Source of the DNA: Monoglobus pectinilyticus
Lineage (GTDB): Bacteria; Bacillota; Clostridia; Monoglobales; Monoglobaceae
Reading direction: 5' to 3'
NCBI RefSeq assembly: GCF_002874775.1
Contig: NZ_CP020991.1
Coordinates: forward strand, 1,183,225-1,247,224
Length of the DNA: 64,000 nucleotides
This document shows, piece by piece, positions 18,681 to 26,576 of the stretch (positions are counted from its first letter, which is position 1; the number at the start of each line of letters is the position of its first letter). The translations under genes and the position numbers were made by a program. Under the pieces are notes generated by a model. It saw only the letters and a list, made by a program, of their open reading frames with translations, was not told the DNA's origin and made no database searches.

Positions 18681-19535
18681 ATGATAACTGCTGAGGAAAG
18701 AATAATAAGGTCAGAAAAAATTAAAGAATATGAAGTTTATTTAATGGAACAAGAAAAAAGCTTGTCAACAATAAGAAAGTATATACAAGATATAAAAAGA
18801 ATGTATAAATATTTTGAAGAAAAAGAATTGAGTAAGATACTGCTTATTGAATGGAAAAAGCTATTGGCAGAAAGTTATTCCGCTTCAAGCGTTAATACAA
18901 TATTAGCTGCTGCTAACGGTTTTTTAGAATATAACGGTTGGGTCGATTTAAAAATAAAACCGTTAAAGATTCAGAAAAATATATTTTGCGATGAGAAAAA
19001 AGAATTATCTAAAAACGAATATTTTAGATTAATTAAGACTGCTGAAAAATTAAATAATAAAAGACTATCTCTTATTATACAAACTATATGTGCTACAGGA
19101 ATTAGGGTCTCTGAGTTAAGTTATATAACTGTTGAAGCCGTTTATAAAGGTAAAGCAGAAATTAACAATAAAGGAAAAAGAAGAATAATATTTATTCCTG
19201 TAAAACTTTGTAAAATTTTAAAAATATATATAAAAAGACAAAGCATTTCAAAGGGATGTATCTTTATAACAAAGAGCGGAAAACCAATAGACCGGTCAAA
19301 TATATGGAGAGAGATGAAAAATTTATGTGAAGAGTCAGGAGTAAAATCAGAAAAGGTTTTTCCACATAATCTCAGGCATCTTTTTGCAAAAATATATTAT
19401 TCAGAAGAAAAGGATTTATCAAGGTTAGCCGACATTTTAGGACATACAAATATAAATACAACGCGGATATATACCATGGAAAGTGGTTCGGTTCATCTAA
19501 GACAGCTTGATAAGATGAACTTAGTTATCACATAA
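18681..19535 (+). CDS. Tyrosine recombinase (Xer-like site-specific integrase)
   Basis: 284 residues, the size of XerC/XerD, with no extra domains. The N-terminal SAM-like core-binding domain (about 10-95) has SLSTIRKYIQDIKRMYKYFEE. The catalytic domain has ATGIRVSEL (Arg about 142), a beta-hairpin lysine in NKGKRR, PHNLRHLF (His/Arg), LGHTN and the nucleophile Tyr in RIYTM (about 264). All six catalytic positions are present. Ribosome site AAGGAGGTAAAAAAT. The last codons and the stop lie inside a 22-bp inverted repeat whose partner is 252 bp downstream, so the enzyme probably inverts the adjoining segment. Housekeeping XerC/D cannot be excluded, but the context argues for a dedicated invertase. 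Confidence 0.93.
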   Translation: MITAEERIIRSEKIKEYEVYLMEQEKSLSTIRKYIQDIKRMYKYFEEKELSKILLIEWKKLLAESYSASSVNTILAAANGFLEYNGWVDLKIKPLKIQKNIFCDEKKELSKNEYFRLIKTAEKLNNKRLSLIIQTICATGIRVSELSYITVEAVYKGKAEINNKGKRRIIFIPVKLCKILKIYIKRQSISKGCIFITKSGKPIDRSNIWREMKNLCEESGVKSEKVFPHNLRHLFAKIYYSEEKDLSRLADILGHTNINTTRIYTMESGSVHLRQLDKMNLVIT

Positions 19536-19551
19536 TTTTGATTATGTTGTA
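19530..19551 (+). repeat. Left inverted repeat of the putative invertible segment (dif-like core)
   Basis: 22 bp, exactly complementary to 19804-19825. Its core is ACATAA, six bases (TTTTGA), TTATGT, the layout of a Xer/dif crossover site (two inverted arms around a 6-bp spacer). It overlaps the recombinase stop codon, so inversion would not alter the protein. Confidence 0.88.
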
Positions 19552-19594
19552 TCTATTTAAATAATTGAATAACTATGTGACTAATTTCAATATT

Positions 19595-19624
19595 ATTATA
19601 ACATAATTGTTTATTTGATTACAA
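19595..19624 (-). promoter_or_regulatory. Candidate promoter inside the invertible segment, now pointing away from the HATPase-like gene
   Basis: On the minus strand TTGTAA, 18 bases, TATAAT. In the present orientation it reads back towards the recombinase. After inversion it would face the gene at 19862. The region is AT-rich, so the call is tentative. Confidence 0.4.
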
Positions 19625-19672
19625 GTTAATAATATAAAATTTTACATATTTTTTAAAATAGACAACATAAAT

Positions 19673-19704
19673 AAGCAGAATGAATATATATTTTTATTCC
19701 GCTT
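19673..19704 (+). terminator. Terminator-like hairpin inside the invertible segment
   Basis: AAGCAGAAT (19673-19681) pairs with ATTCCGCTT (19696-19704) with one mismatch, followed by GTTTGTT. In the present orientation it would end the recombinase transcript. Confidence 0.5.
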
Positions 19705-19803
19705 GTTTGTTATGCAAAAATTTATTAAATTGTATCTAAATTATTATTTATAAAAAATAATAATAATTTTTGTTATAAAAAATAATACTTTATGGCAAGT
19801 TAT

Positions 19804-19825
19804 TACAACATAATCAAAATTATGT
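19804..19825 (-). repeat. Right inverted repeat of the putative invertible segment
   Basis: 22 bp, exact reverse complement of 19530-19551. The two enclose 252 bp (19552-19803), a size typical of phase-variable promoter segments. It lies 36 bases before the next gene. Confidence 0.88.
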
Positions 19826-19861
19826 AGTTATATTATTTAAAAGTATAAAGGGATGGATATT

Positions 19862-20341
19862 ATGAATTTTGAAGAGAAAAAAGATTTAGAGGTTAATAAA
19901 CTTGAAATAAAAGAAAATTTGTTTGATATGCAAAAACTTATTCTGCGACTTAAAAATCTTATAAAAATTATATCTGAAGAACAAAAAAATTTTTATAAAA
20001 TAGAAGTTTCTTCAAAGATTAATGACTTTTATATAGGGAATGAAAAAGAACTGGAACATGTGCTTATTAAATTTTTTGTAGGAGCTGTAAAATATTTAAA
20101 AGAAGCGGAATATCTTGTTTTTAGTATTGGTGTAAATAAGTTTACAACTAATAAAGATGAAATCTATTTTATAATAAAAGGTATAGAAACAAGTAATAAA
20201 AATAAGAATTACAATAAAAATTATGAATGGTTAAATTCTATAAAAGATTCTTTAAAAAAATTAGATGGTAATGTTAATATAAAACAAGGACTTAACAGTG
20301 GATATACTTTTATGCTAAGCATACCATTAAAAAATAAATAA
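19862..20341 (+). CDS. Degenerate histidine-kinase-type ATPase-like protein, candidate target of the DNA switch
   Basis: 159 residues from the ATG at 19862; AAAGGGATGG nine bases upstream acts as ribosome site, and the ATG at 19853 overlaps it. The pattern follows a HATPase domain: an N-box-like helix (KELEHVLIKFFVGAVKYLKEAEYLVFSIGVN), a strand where the G1 box should be (IYFIIKG), and a C-terminal GLNSGYTFMLSIPL like the G2 box and last strand. The expected N-box Asn and G1 Asp-x-Gly are missing, so ATP binding is doubtful. No transmitter His or membrane span. It could be an anti-sigma or kinase-derived regulator (inference). Confidence 0.65.
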   Translation: MNFEEKKDLEVNKLEIKENLFDMQKLILRLKNLIKIISEEQKNFYKIEVSSKINDFYIGNEKELEHVLIKFFVGAVKYLKEAEYLVFSIGVNKFTTNKDEIYFIIKGIETSNKNKNYNKNYEWLNSIKDSLKKLDGNVNIKQGLNSGYTFMLSIPLKNK

Positions 20342-20417
20342 TTTTATAATTAAATAAATTTGGTGCGGTTTTTTAAAACTCAATCAATAGTAATCAGCAA
20401 ATTATTTGCTTAATCTA

Positions 20418-20741
20418 TTAAAGAGACTTTAGTTCGGAAGGTCTATTCCAAATAATTGTGCCATTTTCATTAGAAATTTTTTCAGGAATATTTTTTAATG
20501 TTATTTCTATACAGTTATTATATATTTTAACAGAGTTATCGTTTCCTTTATGCAATATCTTAACTTCGTGAACGACGGCAGCATACTCACCAATGTAATC
20601 ATCATCTTCAGGCTCAGTATCAGTCTCAAATATACCTGTAAAAGATCTGCATTTGACTTTAAGTCCATTATCCTATTCGATAATCTGTTTAAAATAATGT
20701 TTAAATATAGGTAATAATTTATTATATTGTTTATTTTTCAT
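20418..20741 (-). pseudogene. Small acidic protein gene interrupted by an in-frame amber codon
   Basis: Start ATG at 20741 with a good site (AAAAAGGAGAGTTATAT) and one open frame of 107 codons to the TAA at 20418-20420, except for a TAG at codon 23 (20673-20675). The part after the stop reads cleanly: GIFETDTEPEDDDYIGEYAA and IYNNCIEITLKNIPEKIS. A single substitution would restore it. Family not recognised; the compact acidic character recalls immunity-type proteins (weak). Probably a recent pseudogene; a sequencing error is possible. Confidence 0.6.
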
Positions 20742-20964
20742 ATATAACTCTCCTTTTTATTTTTTTTAATTTCATCATTCATTTTGGCATTGCTGGTACA
20801 ATATGTGCATTACCTTTATTGTCATAGTGGATTGTTTTTTAAGTAATTTAACTATTAAGTTTGTTTTATATATAAAAAATCATATTTATCTAATATATTT
20901 AAGGACATGGTTCAATAAGCCTTCAAGCAGCATAATTATATTATGGGCAAAGGAGGTGTTAAAA

Positions 20965-21195
20965 TTGATTATGCGGGCTATAGTAATAGGCGTACAAAAT
21001 GACCGTTTGTTTGTATTAGACATAGAAAACCGTCAGAGAGTTGTTGTGATAACGCGCAGAGCACGCCGGTTTAGACCTGGAAATTTTGTTCGGATTGAAT
21101 TTGACGGTATTATGACAAACAGTATGCCGCCGCAGATATATGCTCAGAGAATATCCTTAATTTCATGGAATAATATCTGGTGTGATTTTTGTTAA
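20965..21195 (+). CDS. Small conserved beta-barrel-like protein
   Basis: About 76 residues from a TTG start at 20965, eight bases after AAAGGAGG; the ATG at 20971 is too far from the site. The larger frame from 20803 has no ribosome site. The sequence alternates short strands: RAIVIGVQNDRLFVLDIENR, then RFRPGNFVRIEFDGIMTNSM with PPQIYAQRIS. This strand pattern resembles small OB/SH3-like proteins common in Clostridia. Function not recognised. No signal peptide. It stands alone before the tRNA pair. Confidence 0.7.
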   Translation: MIMRAIVIGVQNDRLFVLDIENRQRVVVITRRARRFRPGNFVRIEFDGIMTNSMPPQIYAQRISLISWNNIWCDFC

Positions 21196-21244
21196 TATAA
21201 AATAAAATGTTTTTATTTTGAATTAATTTGGCAACATATAAAAA

Positions 21245-21268
21245 ACGCTTACCTTTGTTGGTAAGCGT
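21245..21268 (-). terminator. Terminator of the tRNA-Leu/tRNA-fMet transcript
   Basis: ACGCTTACC (21245-21253) pairs with GGTAAGCGT (21260-21268). On the minus strand it is followed by TTTTTATATG, nine bases after the tRNA-fMet CCA end. Confidence 0.9.
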
Positions 21269-21276
21269 GTTCTTAG

Positions 21277-21353
<77 letters not shown>

Positions 21354-21369
21354 ATATATTGTTACTGTG

Positions 21370-21458
21370 TGGTGCCGGAGACCGGAATCGAACCGGTACG
21401 GGAATTACTTCCCACGGGATTTTAAGTCCCGGGCGTCTGCCAGTTCCGCCACTCCGGC
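21370..21458 (-). tRNA. tRNA-Leu (TAA)
   Basis: 89 bases with encoded CCA and a class II long variable arm (TGGGAAGTAATTCCCGT). Anticodon TAA in CTTAAAA, acceptor stem GCCGGAG/CTCCGGC. Transcribed first, 16 bases upstream of tRNA-fMet. Confidence 0.96.
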
Positions 21459-21481
21459 GTGACTACTTACACAGCTTTTAA

Positions 21482-21510
21482 ATTATATCACTGTTAAATC
21501 ATATTGTCAA
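21482..21510 (-). promoter_or_regulatory. Promoter of the tRNA pair
   Basis: TTGACA, 17 bases, TATAAT on the minus strand, 24 bases before the tRNA-Leu 5' end. Perfect match to the housekeeping consensus. Confidence 0.92.
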
Positions 21511-21616
21511 GTGTTTTTTTAATTTATTTATATTTTATAAGTAAATATTTTTAAATAAATAAAATGCACTGTTCAACTTTTATATTTTTGCCAAAATAAA
21601 TTATTTTATACTACAA

Positions 21617-21651
21617 ACCAAGATGTCTGCGGCAAGCCGCGACATCTTGGT
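21617..21651 (-). terminator. Terminator of the amino-acid ABC operon
   Basis: ACCAAGATGTC pairs with GACATCTTGGT around an inner GCGGC/GCCGC stem. On the minus strand it is followed by TTTGTAGTATAA. Ends 16 bases from the binding-protein stop. Confidence 0.85.
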
Positions 21652-21666
21652 CTGATATTAGCTGTT

Positions 21667-22437
21667 TTATTCCTGATTGTATTTCTTTGAAAGCTCGTCA
21701 ATCTTTCCGCTTTCTTTCATTTCAGCCAAAACTTTGTTGATTTGGTCTAGAAGCTCTTTATTATCTTTCCTTACAGCTATTGCATATTCTTCTGTTTCAA
21801 AAACCTCAGGGTCTTCAACAAATTTGAGACCTTCTTTTTGTGCCAGGGCAACTCCTGTAGCTTTGTCGATTACAACAGCATCAAGCTTACCGTTTTTAAC
21901 GTCTTGAACTATATCAATTCCTCTGTTTGCTCTTGTTATTTTACTGTCGTCGATTGCAAGATCTTCTGTTACTATGCTGTCGCCTGTGTACCCGAGAACA
22001 ACGCCGACTGTTTTGTTATTCTTTAAATCTTCTGCACTGTTTATATCAGTGTTGTCAGCTTTGGTAATAATAACCTGTGAAGCTGTGTAATATGTATCTG
22101 AAAAATCAACGCTCTGCTGTCTTTCTTCTGTGATTGTCATTCCTGCTACAGCCATATCCACTTTGCCTGATTTTACTGCGGCAATCAGACCGTCGAATTC
22201 CATATCCTCAACTTGAAGCTCTTTGTTCATGCTGCCGGCAATTTCCTTGCCTATACATATATCAATACCGTCATAATTTCCGACTACTCCATTAGTTGTT
22301 GTAAATTCAAACGGCGGGAAAGCGGCGTTTGTGCCAAGCGTTAATTTGTCATCTTTGCTTCCGCAGCCAGACAGAACCCCCATTGTCATTACTGCTGCTG
22401 CAGCTATTGCAGCTGCTCTTTTAAAAAATTGTTTCAT
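21667..22437 (-). CDS. Amino-acid ABC transporter, substrate-binding lipoprotein
   Basis: Captures a polar amino acid outside the cell and hands it to the permease. 256 residues. Signal peptide with lipobox LSGC (Cys about 25) for lipid anchoring. The SBP family 3 core is seen in AFPPFEFTTTNGVVGNYDGIDICIGKEIA, FDGLIAAVKSGKVDMAVAGMTITEERQQSVDFSDTYY and VIDKATGVALAQ. This profile is typical of polar or basic amino-acid binders, but the exact ligand cannot be fixed. Last gene of a permease-ATPase-binding protein order. Confidence 0.93.
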   Translation of the reverse strand: MKQFFKRAAAIAAAAVMTMGVLSGCGSKDDKLTLGTNAAFPPFEFTTTNGVVGNYDGIDICIGKEIAGSMNKELQVEDMEFDGLIAAVKSGKVDMAVAGMTITEERQQSVDFSDTYYTASQVIITKADNTDINSAEDLKNNKTVGVVLGYTGDSIVTEDLAIDDSKITRANRGIDIVQDVKNGKLDAVVIDKATGVALAQKEGLKFVEDPEVFETEEYAIAVRKDNKELLDQINKVLAEMKESGKIDELSKKYNQE

Positions 22438-22470
22438 TCTTCTTCCTCCTAATTTATATTTTATAATTAT

Positions 22471-23193
22471 TTACAAAATTTTGCCCAAGAAATCCTTAGT
22501 GCGCTGATTCTGCGGATTCCCAAATAATTTTTCCGGGCTTCCTTCCTCCACTACCATTCCGTCGTCCATAAATAATACTCTGGAGGCAACTTCACGCGCA
22601 AACCCCATTTCATGAGTTACTACTACCATAGTCATTCCTGCATTAGCTAAATTTTTCATTACCTCTAAAACCTCTCCTACCATTTCCGGGTCAAGAGCCG
22701 AGGTTGGCTCATCAAAAAGCATTATATCCGGTTCCATTGCAAGAGCTCTTGCTATGGCTATTCTCTGTTTCTGTCCTCCTGACAGCTGACCCGGATATGA
22801 ATCCGCTTTATCAGAAAGACCGACAATATTTAATAATTCTATAGCCTTTTTATTTGCATCAGAGGCATTTTTTTTCTTAACTTTTATTGGAGCTAAAGTT
22901 ATATTTTCAATTACACTGAGATGCGGAAAAAGATTGAAATGCTGAAAAACCATTCCCATTTTTTCACGCAGTTTATTAACATTGGTTTTGGGGGCTGTTA
23001 TGCTTTCACCCTCAATAAGTATTTCGCCTTCCGTTGGAGTTTCCAAAAGGTTCAGGCACCGAAGAAAAGTAGATTTGCCTGACCCGGACGGGCCAATAAG
23101 CACTATCTTTTCACCTTTGCGTACATGCTGATCAATACCTTTTAAAACTTTCAAATCACCGAAACTTTTTTTTAGACCGCTTACTTTTATCAA
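22471..23193 (-). CDS. Amino-acid ABC transporter ATP-binding protein (GlnQ type)
   Basis: 240 residues. Walker [14 protein letters not shown]-loop [12 protein letters not shown], signature [16 protein letters not shown], Walker [16 protein letters not shown] and switch His [11 protein letters not shown]. The polar amino-acid subfamily is indicated by [16 protein letters not shown]. Drives the permease encoded 14 bases upstream. Confidence 0.95.
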   Translation of the reverse strand: MIKVSGLKKSFGDLKVLKGIDQHVRKGEKIVLIGPSGSGKSTFLRCLNLLETPTEGEILIEGESITAPKTNVNKLREKMGMVFQHFNLFPHLSVIENITLAPIKVKKKNASDANKKAIELLNIVGLSDKADSYPGQLSGGQKQRIAIARALAMEPDIMLFDEPTSALDPEMVGEVLEVMKNLANAGMTMVVVTHEMGFAREVASRVLFMDDGMVVEEGSPEKLFGNPQNQRTKDFLGKIL

Positions 23194-23207
23194 TCTGCAG
23201 CCCTCCT

Positions 23208-23894
23208 CTATCGTATATCGGATTTTCTCAATTTATTTTCAAATGCTTTTAGCAATGTGCTCACTATTTTAATAACTACATAGTAAATAAGTGCAATTGA
23301 AAGCATAGGCACTACATAATCATAGGTTAAACTCTGTACTTTTCTGGCGGCGCCTACGAGGTCTATATTGGCTATCATACCGATAACAGCAGTCTCTTTT
23401 ATAAGTACAATAAATTCATTTCCCAGCGCAGGAAGTATATTTTTGACCGCCTGAGGTATTATTATGTAAGTCATTGTTTGGCGCTGCGTTAGTCCCAGCG
23501 ACCTGCCGGCCTCAGTCTGTCCCTGGTCGATAGATAGGATTCCTCCTCTTACTATTTCAGCAATATAAGCGCCGCTGTTAATACCGAATGCAATAACACC
23601 GACCATCCATCTGTCAATATTGACATTAGCAAAAATTATGAAGTAAATTATCAGGAGCTGAACCATTGTTGGAGTTCCGCGGATAATATCAATATATAAA
23701 CCAGAGATACCGCGGAATAATTTATTTTTTGATAATCTGCCGAAGGCCATTACAACACCAATGACCAGACCTACCAAAACAGCAAAAAATGAAATTAAAA
23801 GCGTGTAGCCAAGACCGCTCAAAAACCATTGCCACCGGTTATCCAATACAAATGTTGAATACAAAGAATTTCCGAGCTCAGTAATAAAGTTCAT
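23208..23894 (-). CDS. Amino-acid ABC transporter permease (GlnP type)
   Basis: 228 residues, His/Glu/Gln/Arg/Lys permease family. The conserved EAA loop [39 protein letters not shown] contacts the ATPase; [13 protein letters not shown] is another family marker. About five membrane helices. First gene of the operon; start ATG behind AGGGAGGGGGAAG. Confidence 0.94.
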   Translation of the reverse strand: MNFITELGNSLYSTFVLDNRWQWFLSGLGYTLLISFFAVLVGLVIGVVMAFGRLSKNKLFRGISGLYIDIIRGTPTMVQLLIIYFIIFANVNIDRWMVGVIAFGINSGAYIAEIVRGGILSIDQGQTEAGRSLGLTQRQTMTYIIIPQAVKNILPALGNEFIVLIKETAVIGMIANIDLVGAARKVQSLTYDYVVPMLSIALIYYVVIKIVSTLLKAFENKLRKSDIR

Positions 23895-24067
23895 TTTATA
23901 TCTTCCCCCTCCCTGTTTAAACTCTTATATTTAATTATGATAGCAAACTTTTCCCAAAATAGCAATAATAAATTTGAATAATAATCAAAATTTAAGTATT
24001 TTTATTATTTTATGTAATAAATCTTTGATTCACGTGTTCGTTTATATGACTTAAACAGAGTTTGGAA

Positions 24068-24096
24068 TTGCATATTTAATATATATATGTTATAAT
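24068..24096 (+). promoter_or_regulatory. Candidate promoter of rsmA-rdgB
   Basis: TTGCAT, 17 bases, TATAAT, 70 bases before the rsmA start. The -10 is perfect, the -35 partial. Confidence 0.6.
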
Positions 24097-24165
24097 TATT
24101 AAATTAAACTCGAAAATTTATTTTCTAAAATAAAATAAAAATTTTAAATAATATTGAGGTATTAT

Positions 24166-25032
24166 ATGAAGCTATCCGGAAAATCTGAACTGATGTCAGT
24201 TCTCAATAAATATAATTTTTCTTTTTCAAAAAGTTTGGGACAGAACTTTTTAATTGATCAGAATATTTTAAACAAAATTGTCAGCGGTTCAGGTATTAAT
24301 GAGAATACAAATGTACTGGAAGTGGGACCGGGAGCAGGAACTCTTACAAGAGAACTTTGTTTAAAAGCAAAGAAAGTTACAGCGGTTGAAATAGATAAAG
24401 CTCTTATCCCAATTTTAAATGATGTAATGTCCGATTTTGATAATTTTAATCTCATTAACAGTGATATTTTGGAGCTGAATATTAATGAGTTGATAAAAGA
24501 TGAATTCGGCAATGAAAGCTTTACTGTAGTTGCAAATCTGCCTTATTATATAACAACTCCAATTATTATGAATTTTCTTGAAAGTGAACTTCCTGTCAAT
24601 TCAATGACTCTAATGATACAAAAAGAAGTTGCAGCCCGTATTCTTGCCGAGCCCGGAACAAAGGATTACGGGGCTCTTTCGGTTGCTGTTCAGTTCTATG
24701 CTAAGCCCGGAGTAATCTGCTCGGCTTCGCCTCATTGTTTTACACCTCAGCCAAAGGTGACATCGACTGTTGTCAATCTTAAATTATATGATAAGCCGAA
24801 ATATGATGTGAAAAATAAGGAACAATTTTTTAAAATTGTAAAATCTATTTTTTCACAGCGCAGAAAAACACTGGTAAACTCGTTATCAGGCAGCCCATAT
24901 TTAGATCTTAGCAAAGATAAAATAATCGACGTTTTAAAACAAATGGAATTGAATGAGAAAGTACGCGGTGAAAAACTAAATATAGAACAAATAACTGAAC
25001 TATCGAATATAATTTATGAAACACAGGAGTAA
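24166..25032 (+). CDS. rsmA: 16S rRNA dimethyladenosine transferase
   Basis: Dimethylates the two adjacent adenines in the 3' hairpin of 16S rRNA (KsgA). 288 residues from the ATG at 24166; TTGAGGT is the ribosome site, and the TTG within it (24154) is rejected as a start. SAM motif I LEVGPGAGTLTREL, motif IV NLPYYITTPIIM and substrate loop FTPQPKVTSTVV are intact. Six bases before rdgB. Confidence 0.96.
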   Translation: MKLSGKSELMSVLNKYNFSFSKSLGQNFLIDQNILNKIVSGSGINENTNVLEVGPGAGTLTRELCLKAKKVTAVEIDKALIPILNDVMSDFDNFNLINSDILELNINELIKDEFGNESFTVVANLPYYITTPIIMNFLESELPVNSMTLMIQKEVAARILAEPGTKDYGALSVAVQFYAKPGVICSASPHCFTPQPKVTSTVVNLKLYDKPKYDVKNKEQFFKIVKSIFSQRRKTLVNSLSGSPYLDLSKDKIIDVLKQMELNEKVRGEKLNIEQITELSNIIYETQE

Positions 25033-25038
25033 TATAAA

Positions 25039-25626
25039 ATGAAAAAATATGTTTTAGCAAGCAAAAACAAGCATAAAGCGGATGAAATAAAAGAAATATT
25101 AGGTGAAAATTTTGAAATTCAGACTATGGATGAGGCCGGAATAGGAAATTTAGAAATTATTGAGGACGGTAGTACTTTTGAAGAAAATGCTGAAAAGAAG
25201 GCTATTGAGGTGTTTAAAGCCACAGGTTTGCCCACTATCGCGGATGACAGCGGGTTATGTGTTGATGCGCTGTCAGGGAAACCAGGAATTTTTACGGCTC
25301 GTTTTGCCGGAGAAAATGCGACAGATGATGAAAATATAGATAAATTGCTGCTTGAAATGTCAGAAGTTAATGAGGAAAACAGGACTGCAAAATTTGTCTG
25401 CGTTATAGCGGTAATTGATAAAAATATATCAGAAAATACACAGTTTTTCCGCGGTGAATGCAATGGGTATATAACTAAAAAAAGAGCAGGAACAAGCGGG
25501 TTTGGTTACGATCCGATATTTTATTATCCTGAAAAACAGTGCACATTGTCAGAACTTGGTTCAAATGAAAAAAATAAAATTAGTCATAGGTACAAAGCTC
25601 TGAAAAAATTTGCAGAATCTATATGA
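25039..25626 (+). CDS. rdgB: XTP/dITP diphosphatase (Ham1/RdgB)
   Basis: Removes non-canonical purine nucleotides such as ITP and XTP from the pool. 195 residues. SKNKHKADEIKEIL at the N-terminus, TIADDSGLCVDALSGKPGIFTARF as the active-site loop, and GFGYDPIFYYPE near the C-terminus. Co-transcribed with rsmA. Confidence 0.96.
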   Translation: MKKYVLASKNKHKADEIKEILGENFEIQTMDEAGIGNLEIIEDGSTFEENAEKKAIEVFKATGLPTIADDSGLCVDALSGKPGIFTARFAGENATDDENIDKLLLEMSEVNEENRTAKFVCVIAVIDKNISENTQFFRGECNGYITKKRAGTSGFGYDPIFYYPEKQCTLSELGSNEKNKISHRYKALKKFAESI

Positions 25627-25639
25627 AAATGATATAAAA

Positions 25640-25655
25640 TGTTTCATATGAAACA
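25640..25655. promoter_or_regulatory. parS-like site 1
   Basis: Perfect 16-bp palindrome TGTTTCATATGAAACA. It differs from the bacterial parS consensus (TGTTTCACGTGAAACA) at the two central bases. Lies between rdgB and parA. Confidence 0.6.
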
Positions 25656-25705
25656 AAATAAATAAAAATTCGCCATATATCTATATAAATTTTAATTTTA
25701 CGCTA

Positions 25706-25733
25706 TTGAAAATATAACCAGGTGTGTTATAAT
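25706..25733 (+). promoter_or_regulatory. Promoter of parA-parB
   Basis: TTGAAA, 16 bases, TATAAT, 32 bases before the parA start. Confidence 0.62.
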
Positions 25734-25764
25734 AAAGTGACAGTGAAGAAGGATGGTACATATT

Positions 25765-26532
25765 ATGGGAAAAATTATTGCGGTAGCAAATCAAAAAGGC
25801 GGAGTTGGGAAGACGACTACTGCTATAAATCTTAGCGCATGTTTAGGATTAAAAAGAAAAAAAGTCTTGCTGATTGATACTGACCCACAGGCAAACGCTA
25901 CAAGCGGGGTTGGTATAAAACCTGAGGACGCTGAATATTCGAGCTATGATTTTATAGTAAATGATACACCTATTGAAGACGTTATAATAGAGACAGAATA
26001 TACAAATATGTGGATATGCCCGGGAGATATGAATTTGGCCGGTGCAGACCTTGATTTGGCTGAACAGGATAATCGTGAGTATAAGTTGAAAAAAGCACTT
26101 GAAAGTGTAAAGGAAAAATATGATTTTATTATTATTGACTGTCCGCCGTCGCTCAGTCTGATAACTTTAAATGCTTTTACCGCCTGTGATAGTGTGATTA
26201 TGCCAATTCAGTGCGAATATTATGCGCTTGAAGGATTATCACAGCTTACTAAGACAATTAAGCGTGTTAAGAAAAGTCTTAATAAGGATTTAAGTATTGA
26301 AGGAGTTCTTTTAACTATGTTTGACAGCAGGACAAATCTGTCAGTTCAGGTAGTGGAAGAGGTGAAAAAATATTTTTCTTCAACTGTATTCAATACTGTT
26401 ATACCCAGGAATGTGAGACTGTCTGAGGCGCCCAGTTACGGTATGCCTGTTATCGCTTATGATAAAAATTCAAAAGGAGCTGAGTGCTACAAAAAATTGG
26501 CTGCCGAAGTAATTAAAAAAAATAAGAAATAA
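25765..26532 (+). CDS. parA: Chromosome partitioning ATPase ParA (Soj)
   Basis: Nucleoid-bound Walker ATPase acting with ParB in origin segregation. 255 residues from the ATG at 25765. The ATG at 25753 sits on the ribosome site AGAAGGATGG. Deviant Walker A KGGVGKTTTAINL with the signature lysine, Walker A' LLIDTDPQANAT and Walker B FIIIDCPPSLSL. Chromosomal Soj type by length (no N-terminal HTH). Confidence 0.95.
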   Translation: MGKIIAVANQKGGVGKTTTAINLSACLGLKRKKVLLIDTDPQANATSGVGIKPEDAEYSSYDFIVNDTPIEDVIIETEYTNMWICPGDMNLAGADLDLAEQDNREYKLKKALESVKEKYDFIIIDCPPSLSLITLNAFTACDSVIMPIQCEYYALEGLSQLTKTIKRVKKSLNKDLSIEGVLLTMFDSRTNLSVQVVEEVKKYFSSTVFNTVIPRNVRLSEAPSYGMPVIAYDKNSKGAECYKKLAAEVIKKNKK

Positions 26533-26537
26533 TGAAT

Positions 26538-26553
26538 TGTTTAACGTGAAACA
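26538..26553. promoter_or_regulatory. parS-like site 2
   Basis: TGTTTAACGTGAAACA, one mismatch to the parS consensus, in the 44-base gap between parA and parB. Confidence 0.78.
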
Positions 26554-26576
26554 AAATATTATAAGGATGTGAGCAG

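Noticed and set aside
18681-19535. Integrase of a prophage or genomic island
   Set aside because: No tRNA attachment site, phage genes or excisionase nearby; the XerC/D size and the flanking inverted repeats fit an invertase better.
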